Below are positions 9,952-21,538 of a stretch of 64,000 nt of DNA, piece after piece. Below the pieces are notes generated by a model. That model had not been told where the DNA came from and ran no database searches. It was given only the letters and a program-made list of their open reading frames with translations. Each line of letters begins with the position of its first letter. The stretch's first letter is position 1. The DNA lies in the NCBI GenBank assembly GCA_963930645.1, contig OZ005660.1:197861427-197925426 (forward strand), given 5' to 3'. This DNA is from Salticus scenicus (lineage: Eukaryota > Arthropoda > Arachnida > Araneae > Salticidae). The position numbers were made by a program, and so were the translations under genes.

Positions 9952-12570
9952 TTATAAGTTTGGAAAGTAAAATTGGCTGGCACGATTGTCATATGGAATG
10001 GGTTGAGAAATTTTTCTTTTGATATCTGTACGTGGATAATTATGTATATCTTTTGGGAAAGGCCATTTGTATTTTCCTCCCCTTGCTGGAACCATTACAT
10101 CAACTGTGACATATTTTAAACACATTGCTTTTAATTCTCCAGGGTACAGAATCTTTTCATATTCTACCAACACCCAATCTCCTATATTTAACAACTCAGA
10201 ATTTTTCCCTTTATTGCAGTCATCTACTGATGAAACTGTACTTTTACTATTGTACTGAAATGCTGTTCCCAAATTATAGTGTTTGCACAAAATTGATGCA
10301 TCGCATGCAGAACACGAGAGAGAACAGAAATTCAACACATTACTTTTTGAACTGTAAGCTACTTGGTGTACTTTCATTGTTCCAAAGAATGTTTTAATAT
10401 CTTCAAATATTAGTTCATCACTTTTATTAACATCATCATTTGTTACTTCAAATAAAGTTACTCCTTTATAACTGTCTCTCAAAACAGATACGAATGTGTT
10501 ATAATTATGCATATTTTCCCTCTGCAACTATCCGATCTGCTGTTCTTTTTAAAACAGCTCCAATTTCGTCAGGAGCATCTTTTCCATGTCCTGTTTCACT
10601 GTAGTTCCAAGTGAAATTCTCAACACCAGGAACAAGTTGCTGCACATGGTTAGATATCAAATAGAACATTTTTTTGTTTCGATACTGACTTGATGGCCCA
10701 TCACTCAACATATGAACATATTTAGGTTTCTTTGTAAATTTTTGAAGAATCCACTCAAAAATTGGTTTGAGATGTGCCCATATTGATGCTGAATCATGTC
10801 TGAGTGAAGGACTTATTGTAGCAAAGGGGTATGAAATCACATCATCATTTTCTTTGTTGTAGTAAACACCTGTGTGAATTGTAACTTGTTGCCGACCACT
10901 TCCAAAATGAACTGACTGAACTTCTTGGTTATATTTCCACACATAGTTTTCGCTAAAATCGATGTGTACTAATATTGAATCTGTTGATAAATTGTTTTTC
11001 AAATTTTTTATTGCTTGATACTGATGTGCTATGTTTGAAATGTGAGTCAGATATTTCGGTAAGCTGCCTTCTAATTCTTTAATTAAATCAGATGTAGTAG
11101 CTTCAACTTCTACCTTCACTGGTTTATTAGAAATTTTCGTTTGATTTTTAACAACGTATGTATTTTTTTCAAAGATCCATTTTTTGTACTTCAGTGTTTC
11201 TTTCTCATCATGCACATTATACACAGGTAATTTGTTCTTACAATTCTGACATTTTCTTGACAAACAATCTTCGCTCTTGGAATCGTAAGTTAGTGCTTTT
11301 ATTAAACATGCAGGTGACTTGTAATCAGATAATATTAACCTCATACAGTTTTGAGATGATCATCTCCATATTTGCATGTATTATACATTTACATGTATCT
11401 CTATCTTGAATTTTTGGTTGCTTAACCCAAAATGGACGCATTCTACAAAAAGTGCAATAACTCATTCGGTAATTTGGATTTTCATTTAGAAATTTTCTAT
11501 AAAGGTTTTTTAATGTATCAGTAAGCACTCTCTTTTGTTTCTTTATCTTTTCTTTTGTAACACATTCTTTTTTGCCAGCACACATTCTAGATACATCATC
11601 AGATTCAAAGAAAGCTTCTACAGCTTTTGATACAGTTTCAGAAATTACTTTGAATTTTTTCATATTTGATTCGCTTGACTCTTTAATTTTCTGATACTTC
11701 ATAAACCGTTTTGCATAACACAATGCTCTATACTTCTATAGAATTTTTCCATGCAACAGTCTATGAAACATCTGCTTTTCCCTGTGTGTCTTTCCTAAGG
11801 TTTTAAAATTACTACCTACTTGTAAACGCAGTGCTTCTCCAAATACCAACCTTTTGCAAACTGATGGTGATACTATTTCTTTGCCTAAAAATTTATTTAT
11901 CTGACTTCTTGGTGACATTCTGTTTTGGTTTTGGTTTTTAATCCTATAAAATCTCTTCTTGTAGCGTTCAGCTCGAGTTTTTTGGACAGAGATCTCATGT
12001 TCAAGATCCTTTATCTTTTTTTGCATTTTCGCTCTATTTTTGGAATGTACTTTCTTACCAATTTCTTTCCTTGATTTCTGTACTTCAGACAAAGACATGT
12101 TTTGTTTACTTGACTGTCCTGGGCATCTATTCTCCGACCAGACTATACCTCAATTCCGACTGTGGCAGTCGTTATTTTGATCACGTGACGTCATATTCCG
12201 ACTTTTGATTTGATGACTGTCGTTGTTTAAGGGCGGTCGCTATGGCAGTCGGATCGGAGAATAGATACCCAGGAACATTCTCAGTTGATGGTGGCTCATT
12301 AGCATAATTTTCAATTGATTCTGTTGCAGCTTGTTTCTTCAATCTGTAATTCCTAGAGTTATTCTTCCACTGCTTCCTCTTTATCCTTAAATTACAGTTG
12401 GTCATTTCAGAGACAGGTTTCACTTGCCCCTTTTCCTTTTTTCTTAAGTATTTGATTCGCTCTTTCTCCTTTAAGATTAAACATGACTCTGGATTCATCT
12501 TGAGTCGTTCCCTTCTTTTCCGATCATATTCTTTTTTCTTTAAATGAACTTCTTCTTTAGTCTTCCCCAT
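9952..12570 (-). pseudogene. Broken transposase of the 4.25-kb transposon
   Basis: Read from 12570 downward, the gene starts with a basic region (RKRRERLKMNPE) and is cut by a MITE at 12118-12273. It continues as a coiled-coil-like basic stretch from 12098 and has an in-frame TAG at 11736-11738. It resumes in the same frame with a segment ending in SYCTFCRMRPFW, then shifts frame near 11335 and again near 10516. The core at 10505-11344 shows VHIDFSENYVWKYNQEVQSV, MLSDGPSSQYRNKKMF and ETGHGKDAPDEIGAVLKRTA, matching the motif order of the ORF at 5990-7603. The last part (9952-10527) carries GDWVLVEYEKILYPGE, a Tudor/SH3-like barrel candidate. One stop, two frameshifts and an insertion make this copy inactive unless introns hide some of the breaks. 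Confidence 0.8.
12118..12273. mobile_element. 156-bp MITE nested in the transposase pseudogene
   Basis: CCTGGGCATCTATTCTCCGA at the left end and CCTGGGTATCTATTCTCCGA as the reverse complement of the right end form a near-perfect inverted repeat of about 24 bp. The inside is CpG-containing and includes CACGTGACGTCA. It interrupts the N-terminal part of the host transposon's gene. I could not define a target duplication. Confidence 0.8.
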
Positions 12571-13969
12571 AACAAAAATATCTGGAAGATAAAAAAATAT
12601 TACATATTATATAATGTTCTTAAAGCATACATTCTAAATTTACTAATTAGATTTTTACTTTGGTGAAAACTGCTTTTTATCTCTTGATTAATATTATACC
12701 ATAAAAAATTCATAAACAAATTAAATTTCAATATTTAAATTCACAAAATAATACAAATTTTATTAATTACCACTGCTTAAAAAATAATATTGTTTATGGC
12801 TTCTCTAAACAAGATTTAACTTCTTATAACATTCATAGAAATTAACCATACTTAATTCAAAAATCAGTTTAAGTTATATTTTATTATACTTAACTTCATT
12901 GGGTAATATTAGATTTTATATATAATTAAAATTGTATTTCATTACCAAATTCAGAATCAATCTTAAAAATAGACCAAATACAGAATATTTATATTAAATG
13001 GAAAAAAGAACAAAATATGAAAATTAAGAACAAAAACACAAAAATGTATTTAAAATTAAAGAAGAAACTCATTTTTTGAATATTTAATACTTAAGAATCA
13101 TTCCCTCACATTAGCATCATTCCCTCACTTTATACTTTGGTGAGGGAATGATAGTGAGGGAATGACAAATTTATTAAAATTTGTTAATGGTAGTTAGGCC
13201 AAACTACTGTCTGAGTTCCATCATGTACAAATGCATTCAAACAAGAAAGTAAATTATAATTATCCTCAATTTAGATATTATTTTGTTTTATTTTATTTTA
13301 CAAAAGGACATGAGGGAATGATATATGTAAAAAAAATTACCTGGTTTGATGTATTCAAGTGGATTCCAGAGCCAAAGCTTCAGTAAGTTGAAGATGAAAA
13401 CATGCTGCAATGTTGCTGGGTGTCGCCAATTATAAATCACTAAACTTTTTCTCAAAATATTTTTACTCCATGATGATTGTGATAAGTAAATGTACTGTTG
13501 TGAGGGAATGATGCAACACACTGGAGACAAACTTTAAAATAGTGCTGTATCAATATTTTTTGCAGAAATTAAATTTAAAATGGATTTTCTCCATTCTACC
13601 TTTCATTATCCTGAAATAAAATATGCAACTCCATGAACTTCTTTCTTGTTTATCTAGAAACATTTTTTGTTTATTTTTGATCAGTAGTGGGGACAAGTGA
13701 GGGAATGATATTTTGGTACATTTAAGTTATATAAATTATATAAAAAATAAAAATTTTAAATTTAAATTTTGTTTTCATGTTAAACTGCATTCTTTAAGAT
13801 ATTCTGTCCCCCCAAAATTTGTATAAATAAAATAAAAATTGATAAATTATAGTGGGGACATGAAAATGACTGTTTTCGTGAGAATGACCCATATATATAT
13901 ATTTCATTAGATTTTAATTAGTTTATAATTTTTTTTAACTAAAATTTTTATCTCATATGAACACTTTCT

Positions 13970-14123
13970 GGATCTAGTTAAGAATGAGCCTTGGCTCTAT
14001 TTCAGATTTCAATGATGCCAGCAGGATATTGCATTGTTTTCCTTGTGTGCATTTTTCCAAGAAAAAGACATTTAGTAGTTTTATCACCTATTTAGCGACC
14101 ATTGCTCATTCTTAACTAGATCC
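13970..14123. mobile_element. Short MITE, copy B (GGRTCTAGT ends)
   Basis: GGATCTAGTTAAGAATGAGC and the reverse complement of the right end, GGATCTAGTTAAGAATGAGC, are identical over 20 bp. It is the same family as 9263-9404, and the two copies sit on either side of the 4.25-kb transposon. Confidence 0.8.
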
Positions 14124-14380
14124 CTCATTCAAATAAAATGTAAGTTCTGCACGGGATTTAGAATATTAGTGTTTGATGGCACCATCTGTTGAGTGAAAAA
14201 TCAAACTTATGTTTTATTTTTCTTTAAATAGAATAAAAAATGAAAGTTAAAACCATGGCTCAACTGAATAGTAAACCAATAGTATGCATCAGCATATCAA
14301 TATGCACCTCGTGCATTTTCATCTTTTTTATCAGTTAATCAGCCGAAAATTATGGTAGTTGTATGAGAAACCTCGAACAC

Positions 14381-15094
14381 ATGGTTCGTACACTTTTAAA
14401 AGTGCTTGAAAAAAAAAGTTTCATTTTCAAGTGCTTAAAAGTGCTTGAAAATTCCTGTAATATGTTAAAAAGTACTTGAATTTCAATTTTTTAAAAGTTA
14501 TAAGCATTAGAAAAAATAGACTAGATTTTTTTTAAACAAACAGTTATCAAAAAAGTCATCGTCAAATAGTGAAAAAAAATTGAAAGTTGCCAAACGGGGT
14601 CATATATTAAATCTGTAGTAGAAAGTGGTCTAGATATAACGAATTTTCTTCTATTCTGAAAAAATACGTTACTGATTTTTAACATATTTTATTTTATCTT
14701 ATTTATTTATTTTTTAAGTACAATTAAATGTTAGTTCAATCCGGCATTGAATATGGGGATTTCTATAATATTTTTCTGTTTGTGTTTTATAAAATGCACT
14801 ATTTATATTATTTATTGCATAGGAAACAGAGAACAGGTAGGAAAAGCCCTGCAGGGGTTAAAAAAGCAAGGTAAGTGGAATGAGCAGGAGGCAGAGCCCC
14901 TTAATTATGTTAATAAATAAATAAAATAAATACATTTGATACTGAGTATTTAAGTAGGTAATTCCCTCCCCCCTCCAAAAAAAGGTGTGTGTGGACGGAT
15001 GCATCTAAAATCCTGCTTGAAAACTTCCTGGAAAGTGCTTGAAAAGTACTTAAAAAGTCCTTGGATTTTTTTTACCCCTAAGTTTATGAACCAT
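14381..15094. mobile_element. Inverted-repeat element with ATGGTTCRTAMAC ends
   Basis: ATGGTTCGTACACTTTTAAA at the left and ATGGTTCATAAACTTAGGGG as the reverse complement of the right end pair over the first 14 bases. Just inside, AAGTGCTTGAAAA and AAGTACTT/AAGTCCTT repeats recur on both sides. There is no coding capacity. The end sequence is hAT-like, but no clear 8-bp duplication is seen. Confidence 0.6.
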
Positions 15095-15546
15095 GGAACA
15101 AATATTATGTACATTTGAAGAGTTGTCAGTAAAATGAACTAAATTTTCCTTTATTTAAAAAAAAAAATATGACGCTCTTAAAAAAAATCGACGTTATATT
15201 ACCGTCAACTGAATAGAAAAAAAAAAGTAAAATGAGTAAGCCTTCTCTCAACTTGCATTTTTATTTATTTAATTGAGAACAGTAGAAATGTAGTTTATTT
15301 TATTGAGGATAACTTTTAAATTTCAAAGTAGAGTGCACTCCCAAAAATCCACACGACTTTGAATCAGAGACTGTGTGTAGAGTTTATGTGTTTTTTAGTT
15401 TGCTATTCTGAACTAAAATTTTAATCTATAATGCATAGAAAATGGTAATAATTCAAGTAAGCATGTGGAGGAGAAAAAAAAAAGGGCAATTAAAGTATAA
15501 TAAATGTAGTAAAAAATATATAGTTATAGTATATTATGTATGTGTC

Positions 15547-15720
15547 TCAGTGGCAGAAACCCGGCGACATAGTCGCGGACACAGAAAAACAGCTTGCAAA
15601 CAGTTTTTATCTGAAGTAATAAAAAAAATTGTCCAGAACTTCCAGACAGTCTTCGTCTGCACTAATAAAAAAAAACTGCTCGCGGCCATGGGTGAAAGTT
15701 TTCAGTCTATTGACTGAATT
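15547..15720 (+). repeat. CAGTGGCAGAAAC repeat, partial copy
   Basis: CAGTGGCAGAAACCCGGCGA and the following CATAGTCGCGGACA recur, with changes, at 56754-56830. Both copies also share TCTGCACT(A/G)ATAAAAAAA. It is probably a fragment of the same MITE family as 56753-57167. Confidence 0.55.
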
Positions 15721-15921
15721 CAGTCTTTTTTTATGTGTTATAATACAGATAGGCCAATTTTATGGAATTAATCTTTGTTAGGGGCAAATAAAGGTCCCAT
15801 TTTTTTTTTTTTCTGAATCAGCCCCTGTTAATGTTAATTCAGTTATATTAATAAATAATTTTGCTAAGTTTTCATACTTATTAATATAACCTTTGGAAAT
15901 GTATGTTTTGGATATCTACAT

Positions 15922-16080
15922 CAGGGTTGGCAAACTGGGCCCAGCCCAGAAAAACCCGCCCGGGTTTTTCTGGGCGGGCCCACCAACAAAAATCAGGATT
16001 ATAAAAAACCCAGTCCAGGTGGGTTTTATTAAAAAACCCGGGGTTTATGGATAGAAAACCCGGGTTTTTTGGGCTAAATG
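15922..16080. repeat. GC-rich palindromic repeat, hAT-like terminus
   Basis: It starts CAGGGTTGGCAAACTGGGCC and continues as short palindromes of GGGTTTTT/AAAAACCC and GGGCGGGCCC. The CAGGG-TGGCAAAC start is typical of hAT ends. No partner end was found nearby. Confidence 0.4.
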
Positions 16081-17764
16081 GGGGAAAATAGAATTTATTT
16101 TTCCAAAAAGTTAATAATGTATAGTATAGTATATTATTTTGTTTTATATGAGAACATATATAGTTTAGCAAATACTAAACAAGCATTTTTGATCAATAAA
16201 ACTGATAATACTGTACATGTATTGTTTTAACATATTTATACAGAATCATCAGAAAACAATGATTTTTGAATTTTTATTGTATAAAAATACTAAGTTAGTA
16301 CAACTAAGGTACAAATATATATATATATATATATATATATTAATTAAATTTTGATTCTATCAAAAGTCATGAACAAAAAGAACAAAATTTCTAATGTGCA
16401 GTAAGTTTGCCTGATGTTACTTTTATTGAAACAAAAGTAGTTCTTTCTTTTATTATCTTATATTCACATGTTTCATCCAGTTTCACTTAATCTCAAATCA
16501 TATAATACATACCTATTTATATGTATATATACATAGGCGTAAACTGCAGGGGGGCTGCCCCCCCCCCCCACTTTTAAATCTTCGGGGGGGGGGGGGCAGC
16601 CTCCCCGGAAAGAAGTCTCCCAGGCTGACTAAGTGACAAAAATTTGCCTGTGCAGATTTTTTTTTAACTCCTACGTTGTTGATCGGACACGCGTGGGACC
16701 TACTGGGCTTTATATCAATATAAATCGAAATCTCAATGCTTCAAAGAAATACCCCCTGCGTGGGCTATATGAGTGATATGAGTCATACGTTCCTTATTAT
16801 TTTTTGATAAGATTGATATCAGTTCGGATTAAATTTTTCTTTTTCTTGCCTACTGATTTGTTTCATTATTTTGTTCATTGCCTCACAATTAAATCAGTTG
16901 TGTTTTTCCCTTTATAGAAGGTTAAAATTTTTATAAAGAATGCATTTTAATTGCCGTATTGTTGGTATCACATGCGAGGGGCCCACATGAGGGGTATCAC
17001 ATGCGATATATATAAATTCTAAAGTTTTTTAAATCTTATTTGAACATAGCTCCACTGAAACTCGCCCCACCAGATTTTTTAAAATGTTGACACCTATATA
17101 TATATATATATATACTTTTTTGATTTAGTTATCAATATAGGTGGACACAAACAAAAATTAAATGGTATTTGCCTTAAACATTCAATTCATACACTGATTA
17201 TCAGAGCATCTTGTATAAGTTGTATAACTTTAAGCTATTTTATTTGTACTTCCCCTGAATTACACAGTTTCAAACTACACAATTTTCAAGTAATTCTTTT
17301 GAAAAAGAATAAATTATATATATTATTTGATGTAAATTATTTCTAAATATGTCATTTATTTCATAAAATAAAGAGTTATGATCAAAGGTAAAACTTACAT
17401 TAAAAACTACTAAATGATGCCATTTTAAAATCACCTTCTGCTTAAGGTGAAGCATAAGGAGATTTTAAAAATGGTTTTTAGTAGCTTTTAATGTAAATTT
17501 TAAGTAATCATTTTTAAAATACATTTTAAAAAGGCAAAATTTGAAAAATCATGTCTATGAATTCTTAATTCCATTCCATTTTAATTGAAATAAATACACA
17601 TTACATACAAATGTATATGTAAGTATGTAATTCAAATTTCGTTGCGATATTTCTTTGAAATTCCATGTTGTTTACTTTTACCCATTATATTATTTTGTGA
17701 AAAATAAAGGAAATACTCGTCAACCATAATTTTTTTTTGTATAAATTTGATAAATTTATTGAAA
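16081..17764. other. AT-rich sequence, no gene seen
   Basis: The stretch holds (AT)n microsatellites at 16316-16340 and near 17095-17114, and a C/G-homopolymer-rich patch at 16541-16615 that begins like a degraded hAT end. No exon or RNA gene is supported. Confidence 0.5.
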
Positions 17765-18188
17765 CAGGGATGCCACGCTACCTGGAAAACCTGGAATAGT
17801 CAGGGAATTTGAAAATTTACCATATAAGTCAGGGAATTTGTATTTTTTAGCCAAAATCTGGAAAAATCAAGGAATTTCATACGAGTGCCAAAAAAAAAAA
17901 AAAAAAAAAAACGAATTTTTCCTCCACCGTAGAGTTGCTTTCCTTGTTGTTGTTTTTTTTTCTTAGCTTCCGCCATTTTTTAAAAACAAGACCTCTTAGA
18001 AAGACCCCACATGGTGGGCAATCTCTCCTTAGGTCAAAGTAATATGTAAATTTTGTGTTTTCTAGTGGTACCATAATTACTTTGCCCTCAATACAACCAA
18101 TGCACAATATATGGCTAGACTGAAATTTTCTTAGAACACGTCTGGAAAAGTCAGGAAATTTCATTCTGCTATTTGAGTGTCAACCCTG
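17765..18188. mobile_element. 424-bp MITE with CAGGG ends and TTGAAA target duplication
   Basis: CAGGGATGCCACGCTACC and the reverse complement of the right end, CAGGGTTGACACTCAAAT, share the first dozen positions. TTGAAA flanks both sides (17759-17764 and 18189-18194). Inside, GGAAAACCTGGAAT..TCAGGGAATTT on the left is mirrored by a TCAGGAAATTTCA segment on the right. Confidence 0.7.
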
Positions 18189-18306
18189 TTGAAATTTTCC
18201 TTAAATGGAAGTTTGAACTCATTTGAGCATAAAGTGTAGGATATCCTGAGTTTCAAATTTTTAATATTTTCAACCAAGTTGTTTATTTAAATCCTTAATT
18301 TACAAA

Positions 18307-18531
18307 ATGTCTGCAGAAAGTCAAAAGATAGTTCGAAAAAGGTGTACAATTTCACTTGAAACTAAAGTACAAATTTTGAACCGACTATAGAAAGGAGAAA
18401 AATTACCAGTTGTTGCAAAGGTAGAGAGCTTGAATGACGCTACTATTCGTAAAATAAAAAAGAATGAAGAAAAAATAAGAGAATATGCATCATTACATAT
18501 AAGATTTCTTAGAAGTGCTTACCAATATTAA
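18307..18531 (+). pseudogene. pogo/Tigger-type transposase N-terminal fragment (CENP-B-like HTH)
   Basis: From ATG 18307 the frame reads KRCTISLETKVQILNRL, then a TAG at 18388, then KGEKLPVVAKVESLNDATI and RKIKKNEEKIREYA, ending at TAA 18529. This is the N-terminal helix-turn-helix of Tigger/Jerky/CENP-B proteins (KRKxLTLEEKxxII..LE.GEK...IA...G...STIR.IKK..EKI). Only this first DNA-binding domain remains. The second HTH and the DDE domain are absent. Confidence 0.85.
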
Positions 18532-18736
18532 TTCAAAAAATAAAAAATTTTTAAATGAATTTTTTTTTTTTTTTTTTGTCATCGCGTACAACAGTTTTAA
18601 AGAACACTGAACCAATTCATCGTGTTCTTCTGGGGTTACTTGTATATAAACTACATTTCATTGCTTCCACAGGTTTATTTTTATTTCAAGATTTCTCTTA
18701 TATTCATTTCACATTACATATTTTTTATCTTCTAAT

Positions 18737-19510
18737 TAGTGCTGCACCAAGTAGCCGAATACTGAGTACTCGGTCTTTTACTACTCGGCCGAGTGCCGAG
18801 TACTTGTAAGAAAGAATAATTGATGCATAATATGAAAAAATTTGCATACCTTAAAATTAAAGAAAAAAGCTTTTGAACATAAAATTTAGTTAAATGGTAA
18901 ATAGCATGCTTTAATGCAGAACTTTTGTAGTGTATACATAATTAGGTTCATTGCTATATTTTGATACTTTCAGCATAGTGGATTACTAAAACCATAACTG
19001 TTAACTTTATTCTTAACATCTTTTTTAGATGCGAAATCCTCAGATAATTCTTAGAGAATATAAAAGTTACTAGGCACTAAGGCTTAATTTAAGATACATG
19101 AAATTCACATATGAAAGGGGAACATTAAAATATTTTATAATTTCAAACATGATAGGCTTCATTAATCTTCAGATCATAGAAATGTAAAATGACAGGTGGT
19201 TTTGGGCCATAATTTGCAAAACAACAGATTTGATTATGAAAATAAGTTTTAAATAATATTTTAGTGTATTTACCTTTTTTTATATATAACGTAAAATGCC
19301 ATAAAAGCCTTTACTCGGTTAAATGTCCCCTCCTCTTTTCACATTATTATTATTTGTTCTTAAGATACTAAATAAATGCACCTTTTGCTCAACGGTAGAC
19401 CGTATCCGAATAGGGGATAGTTTTTTACGTTATTTTATAGTATAAGATTCAAAATCAATCTTTTCTTACTGATTTGCACAAATGTATACCGAAAATTTTG
19501 TGTTAATATT
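18737..19510 (+). mobile_element. hAT-type non-autonomous element, right end missing
   Basis: It starts TAGTGCTGCACCAAGTAGCC and includes ACTCGGCCGAGTGCCGAGTA. The next ~750 bp are homologous to 31271-32050, including TTTTGTAGTGTATA and CAGCATAGTGGATTACTAAA, in the same orientation. Similarity stops near 19510, so the right terminus present at 32458 is lost here. Confidence 0.75.
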
Positions 19511-20279
19511 GTAAGCCTGAAATATATTTTAGCTAAAAGTTGTTGCTGTTCAGTCCACAATATTAAATAAGGAATCTTACTACCTTACAGCAACTAAACT
19601 AATACATGTTATAGCAAATGGCAATGGAAGCCAACTGGAAACTAAGGTAGTGAAAAACATGTTGACAGTGAGAGGCAATAAAGACAAGATATTTATATAA
19701 AACAACTAACATTTATTAAATATTAATAACAAGTAAAAATAAAGTAACATCATTAATATATCACAGATTTGATGCTCAACTAGAAAAAACTTTAAGCATG
19801 AGAGAAAAATAAACTGCTATTTAAATTTAATGTATAAATATATGTGGAGAGAAACTGACTATTTTTCTGAACTGATGTCACATCTGTTTAATTTTTCTTC
19901 CAGTGAACCAGTAGAGCCGAGAAAATAAAAGTCCACATCTTCTGGACAAACACCAGGCTATCTTAAAAGAATAACCTTTCAAAAACTATTTACTATTTCA
20001 AAAAAAAAACACTATCATTCATATTACTATTTCAAAGGTCAATTTAAGAAAACGAAAAACATCATGGCCAATAATTAGGCTTTACCATCAGCAGTAAAAC
20101 ATAACAAAAAGAGAAAAAGCAATATTCTATTAAATTACTTCATATTTATACTCATCGTCTGCCAAAAACTATCCGTGCGGTTCACCGTAAACATGAAACG
20201 CCCACAGAACTAACCAATCAGAAAGTAGGTGGTTGAACGATTGATTGTGAGCGTTCAAAACTTAGACAGGCGCCACCAA
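19511..20279. other. AT-rich sequence, no gene seen
   Basis: No exon, RNA gene or clear inverted repeat is supported in this stretch. Confidence 0.45.
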
Positions 20280-20410
20280 ACGGTGAAAACTAAAGGTTCA
20301 GTAGCGAAGGGTTAATGCCGCAACGGACTAAACCAAGATGGCGACGTAAACAAACCCGAAGTAACTGCAACGCGGTACTTCGGAAAAATTACACATTAAA
20401 GTTAATAACG
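20280..20410 (+). promoter_or_regulatory. Candidate promoter and non-coding first exon with YY1-like site
   Basis: The patch is richer in CpG than its surroundings and contains CCAAGATGGCGACG (20334-20347), close to the sense-strand YY1 element found just downstream of many transcription starts. A consensus splice donor, AAC|GTAAGT, follows at 20410. The ATG in the motif meets a stop after three codons, so an exon here would be 5' UTR. It lies about 8 kb upstream of the first zinc-finger-gene exon on the same strand, with the gypsy element between them. The link to that gene is inference. Confidence 0.4.
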
Positions 20411-20415
20411 TAAGT

Positions 20416-21358
20416 AATGCAATTATTTTACACTTTAATAAAGATTTAATGAATTTAAAAGACAATAACTTATATTTATAATAGATTAAGTATATTAAAG
20501 ACTTGAAATAAAAACGATGTCAAGTACAATTCTATATTTAAAGTGGGCCAAAAGCCAACATGTGCCCCCCCACTTGACATAAAAAAAACTAAACTACTAC
20601 TGGCTCACCAGATAATACATAACAATAATTAATAGGTTAATTTCAAATATATAACACACAAGGAAAAAGAACACATCTTTCAATGCAAGAAAGCCTGCCC
20701 ATCTAATACATTTCAATTCAGGATAAAGTTCAAAAAGTTCATCATTAATTTTTAGGAAAAGTTCATATTCACAGGATCTGAAAGAGAATCTATTCTTGTT
20801 TCTTAATATATTACTAATTATGCACCGCAAGTATCAACAATTTCAGACAAACATCATGAAAAATATGAAATTATGACAATGAAATTATCAATGAAAAATA
20901 TGAATATCAAATATGAAAAATTTTAATCACCCCCAAAGTTATCAATTTTAAATTTTGAATATGAAACATAAATTATGTTTGAAAAGATGAGTAGAATGAG
21001 ATTATGTATGAAAAACATTTAACACAACATTCAATGACTTCATAAATGCATTAATATGCATGTATGATAAATTGGCATGGGCACCCATGCAATGATAGAC
21101 TACACAGATACTTGCAATGGATAATTTAATTACTGTATAAACACATTTGCCATTAACAATTTATAATTGAAAATTTATGTAAAGAAAATATCACAGGAAA
21201 ATTTTAGATATACATATAAGCACTGATATTATTGCACTAAGTATAATCACAGATTCTAAAGTATGTAAGTATGTATAATCACTAATTCCAACATTATATA
21301 AAAATATCACAAGAACTTTTAGAAATATAAATGTATAAATACCATGCAATTACATTGT
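20416..21358. other. AT-rich sequence, no gene seen
   Basis: No supported gene. It is rich in short AT repeats leading into the 44-bp tandem array. Confidence 0.45.
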
Positions 21359-21534
21359 GTATAACTATACTTGCAAAGACATTTAAATCTATTCAAATTA
21401 GCGTATAATTATATTTGCAAAAACATTTAAATCCATTTAAATTAGCGTATAACTATATTTGCAAAAACATTTAAATCTATTTAAATTAGTGTATAATTAT
21501 ATTTGCAAAAACACTTAAATCCATTTAAATTAGC
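21359..21534 (+). repeat. Four-copy 44-bp tandem repeat
   Basis: Units start at 21359, 21403, 21447 and 21491, each beginning GTATAAYTATAYTTGCAAA and ending AAATTAG(C/T). Units differ at a few positions. The gypsy LTR begins five bases after the last unit. Confidence 0.9.
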
Positions 21535-21538
21535 ATAT

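Larger units (their letters stand above)
9819..13709. repeat. Eight subterminal TGAGGGAATGAT motifs
   Basis: Copies lie at 9819, 13097 (inverted), 13116 (inverted), 13141, 13155 (last base C), 13311, 13501 and 13698. The outermost left and right copies are each about 180 bp inside the ends. Repeated subterminal motifs commonly bind the element's own transposase (as in hAT and P elements); that role is inferred here. Confidence 0.8.
9639..13890 (-). mobile_element. 4.25-kb DNA transposon with repeated subterminal motif, degraded
   Basis: The left end GGGTCATTCTCATGAAAACA and the reverse complement of the right end, GGGTCATTCTCACGAAAACA, match over about 26 bp and are flanked by AT repeats, so the target duplication cannot be defined exactly. 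The minus strand encodes a broken protein (9952-12570) related to the ORF at 5990-7603. A 12-bp motif, TGAGGGAATGAT, occurs eight times, once on the left and seven times on the right. The ends GGGTCATTC and GGGTAATTCC of the two transposons are also alike, so they belong to one lineage. Confidence 0.85.

Noticed and set aside
13288..13530. 80-codon minus-strand frame
   Set aside because: It lies in the motif-rich non-coding end of the 4.25-kb transposon and includes two of the subterminal motifs.
9819..13709. CRISPR-like array from the repeated TGAGGGAATGAT
   Set aside because: Spacing is irregular, orientations are mixed, the unit is 12 bp and the genome is eukaryotic.
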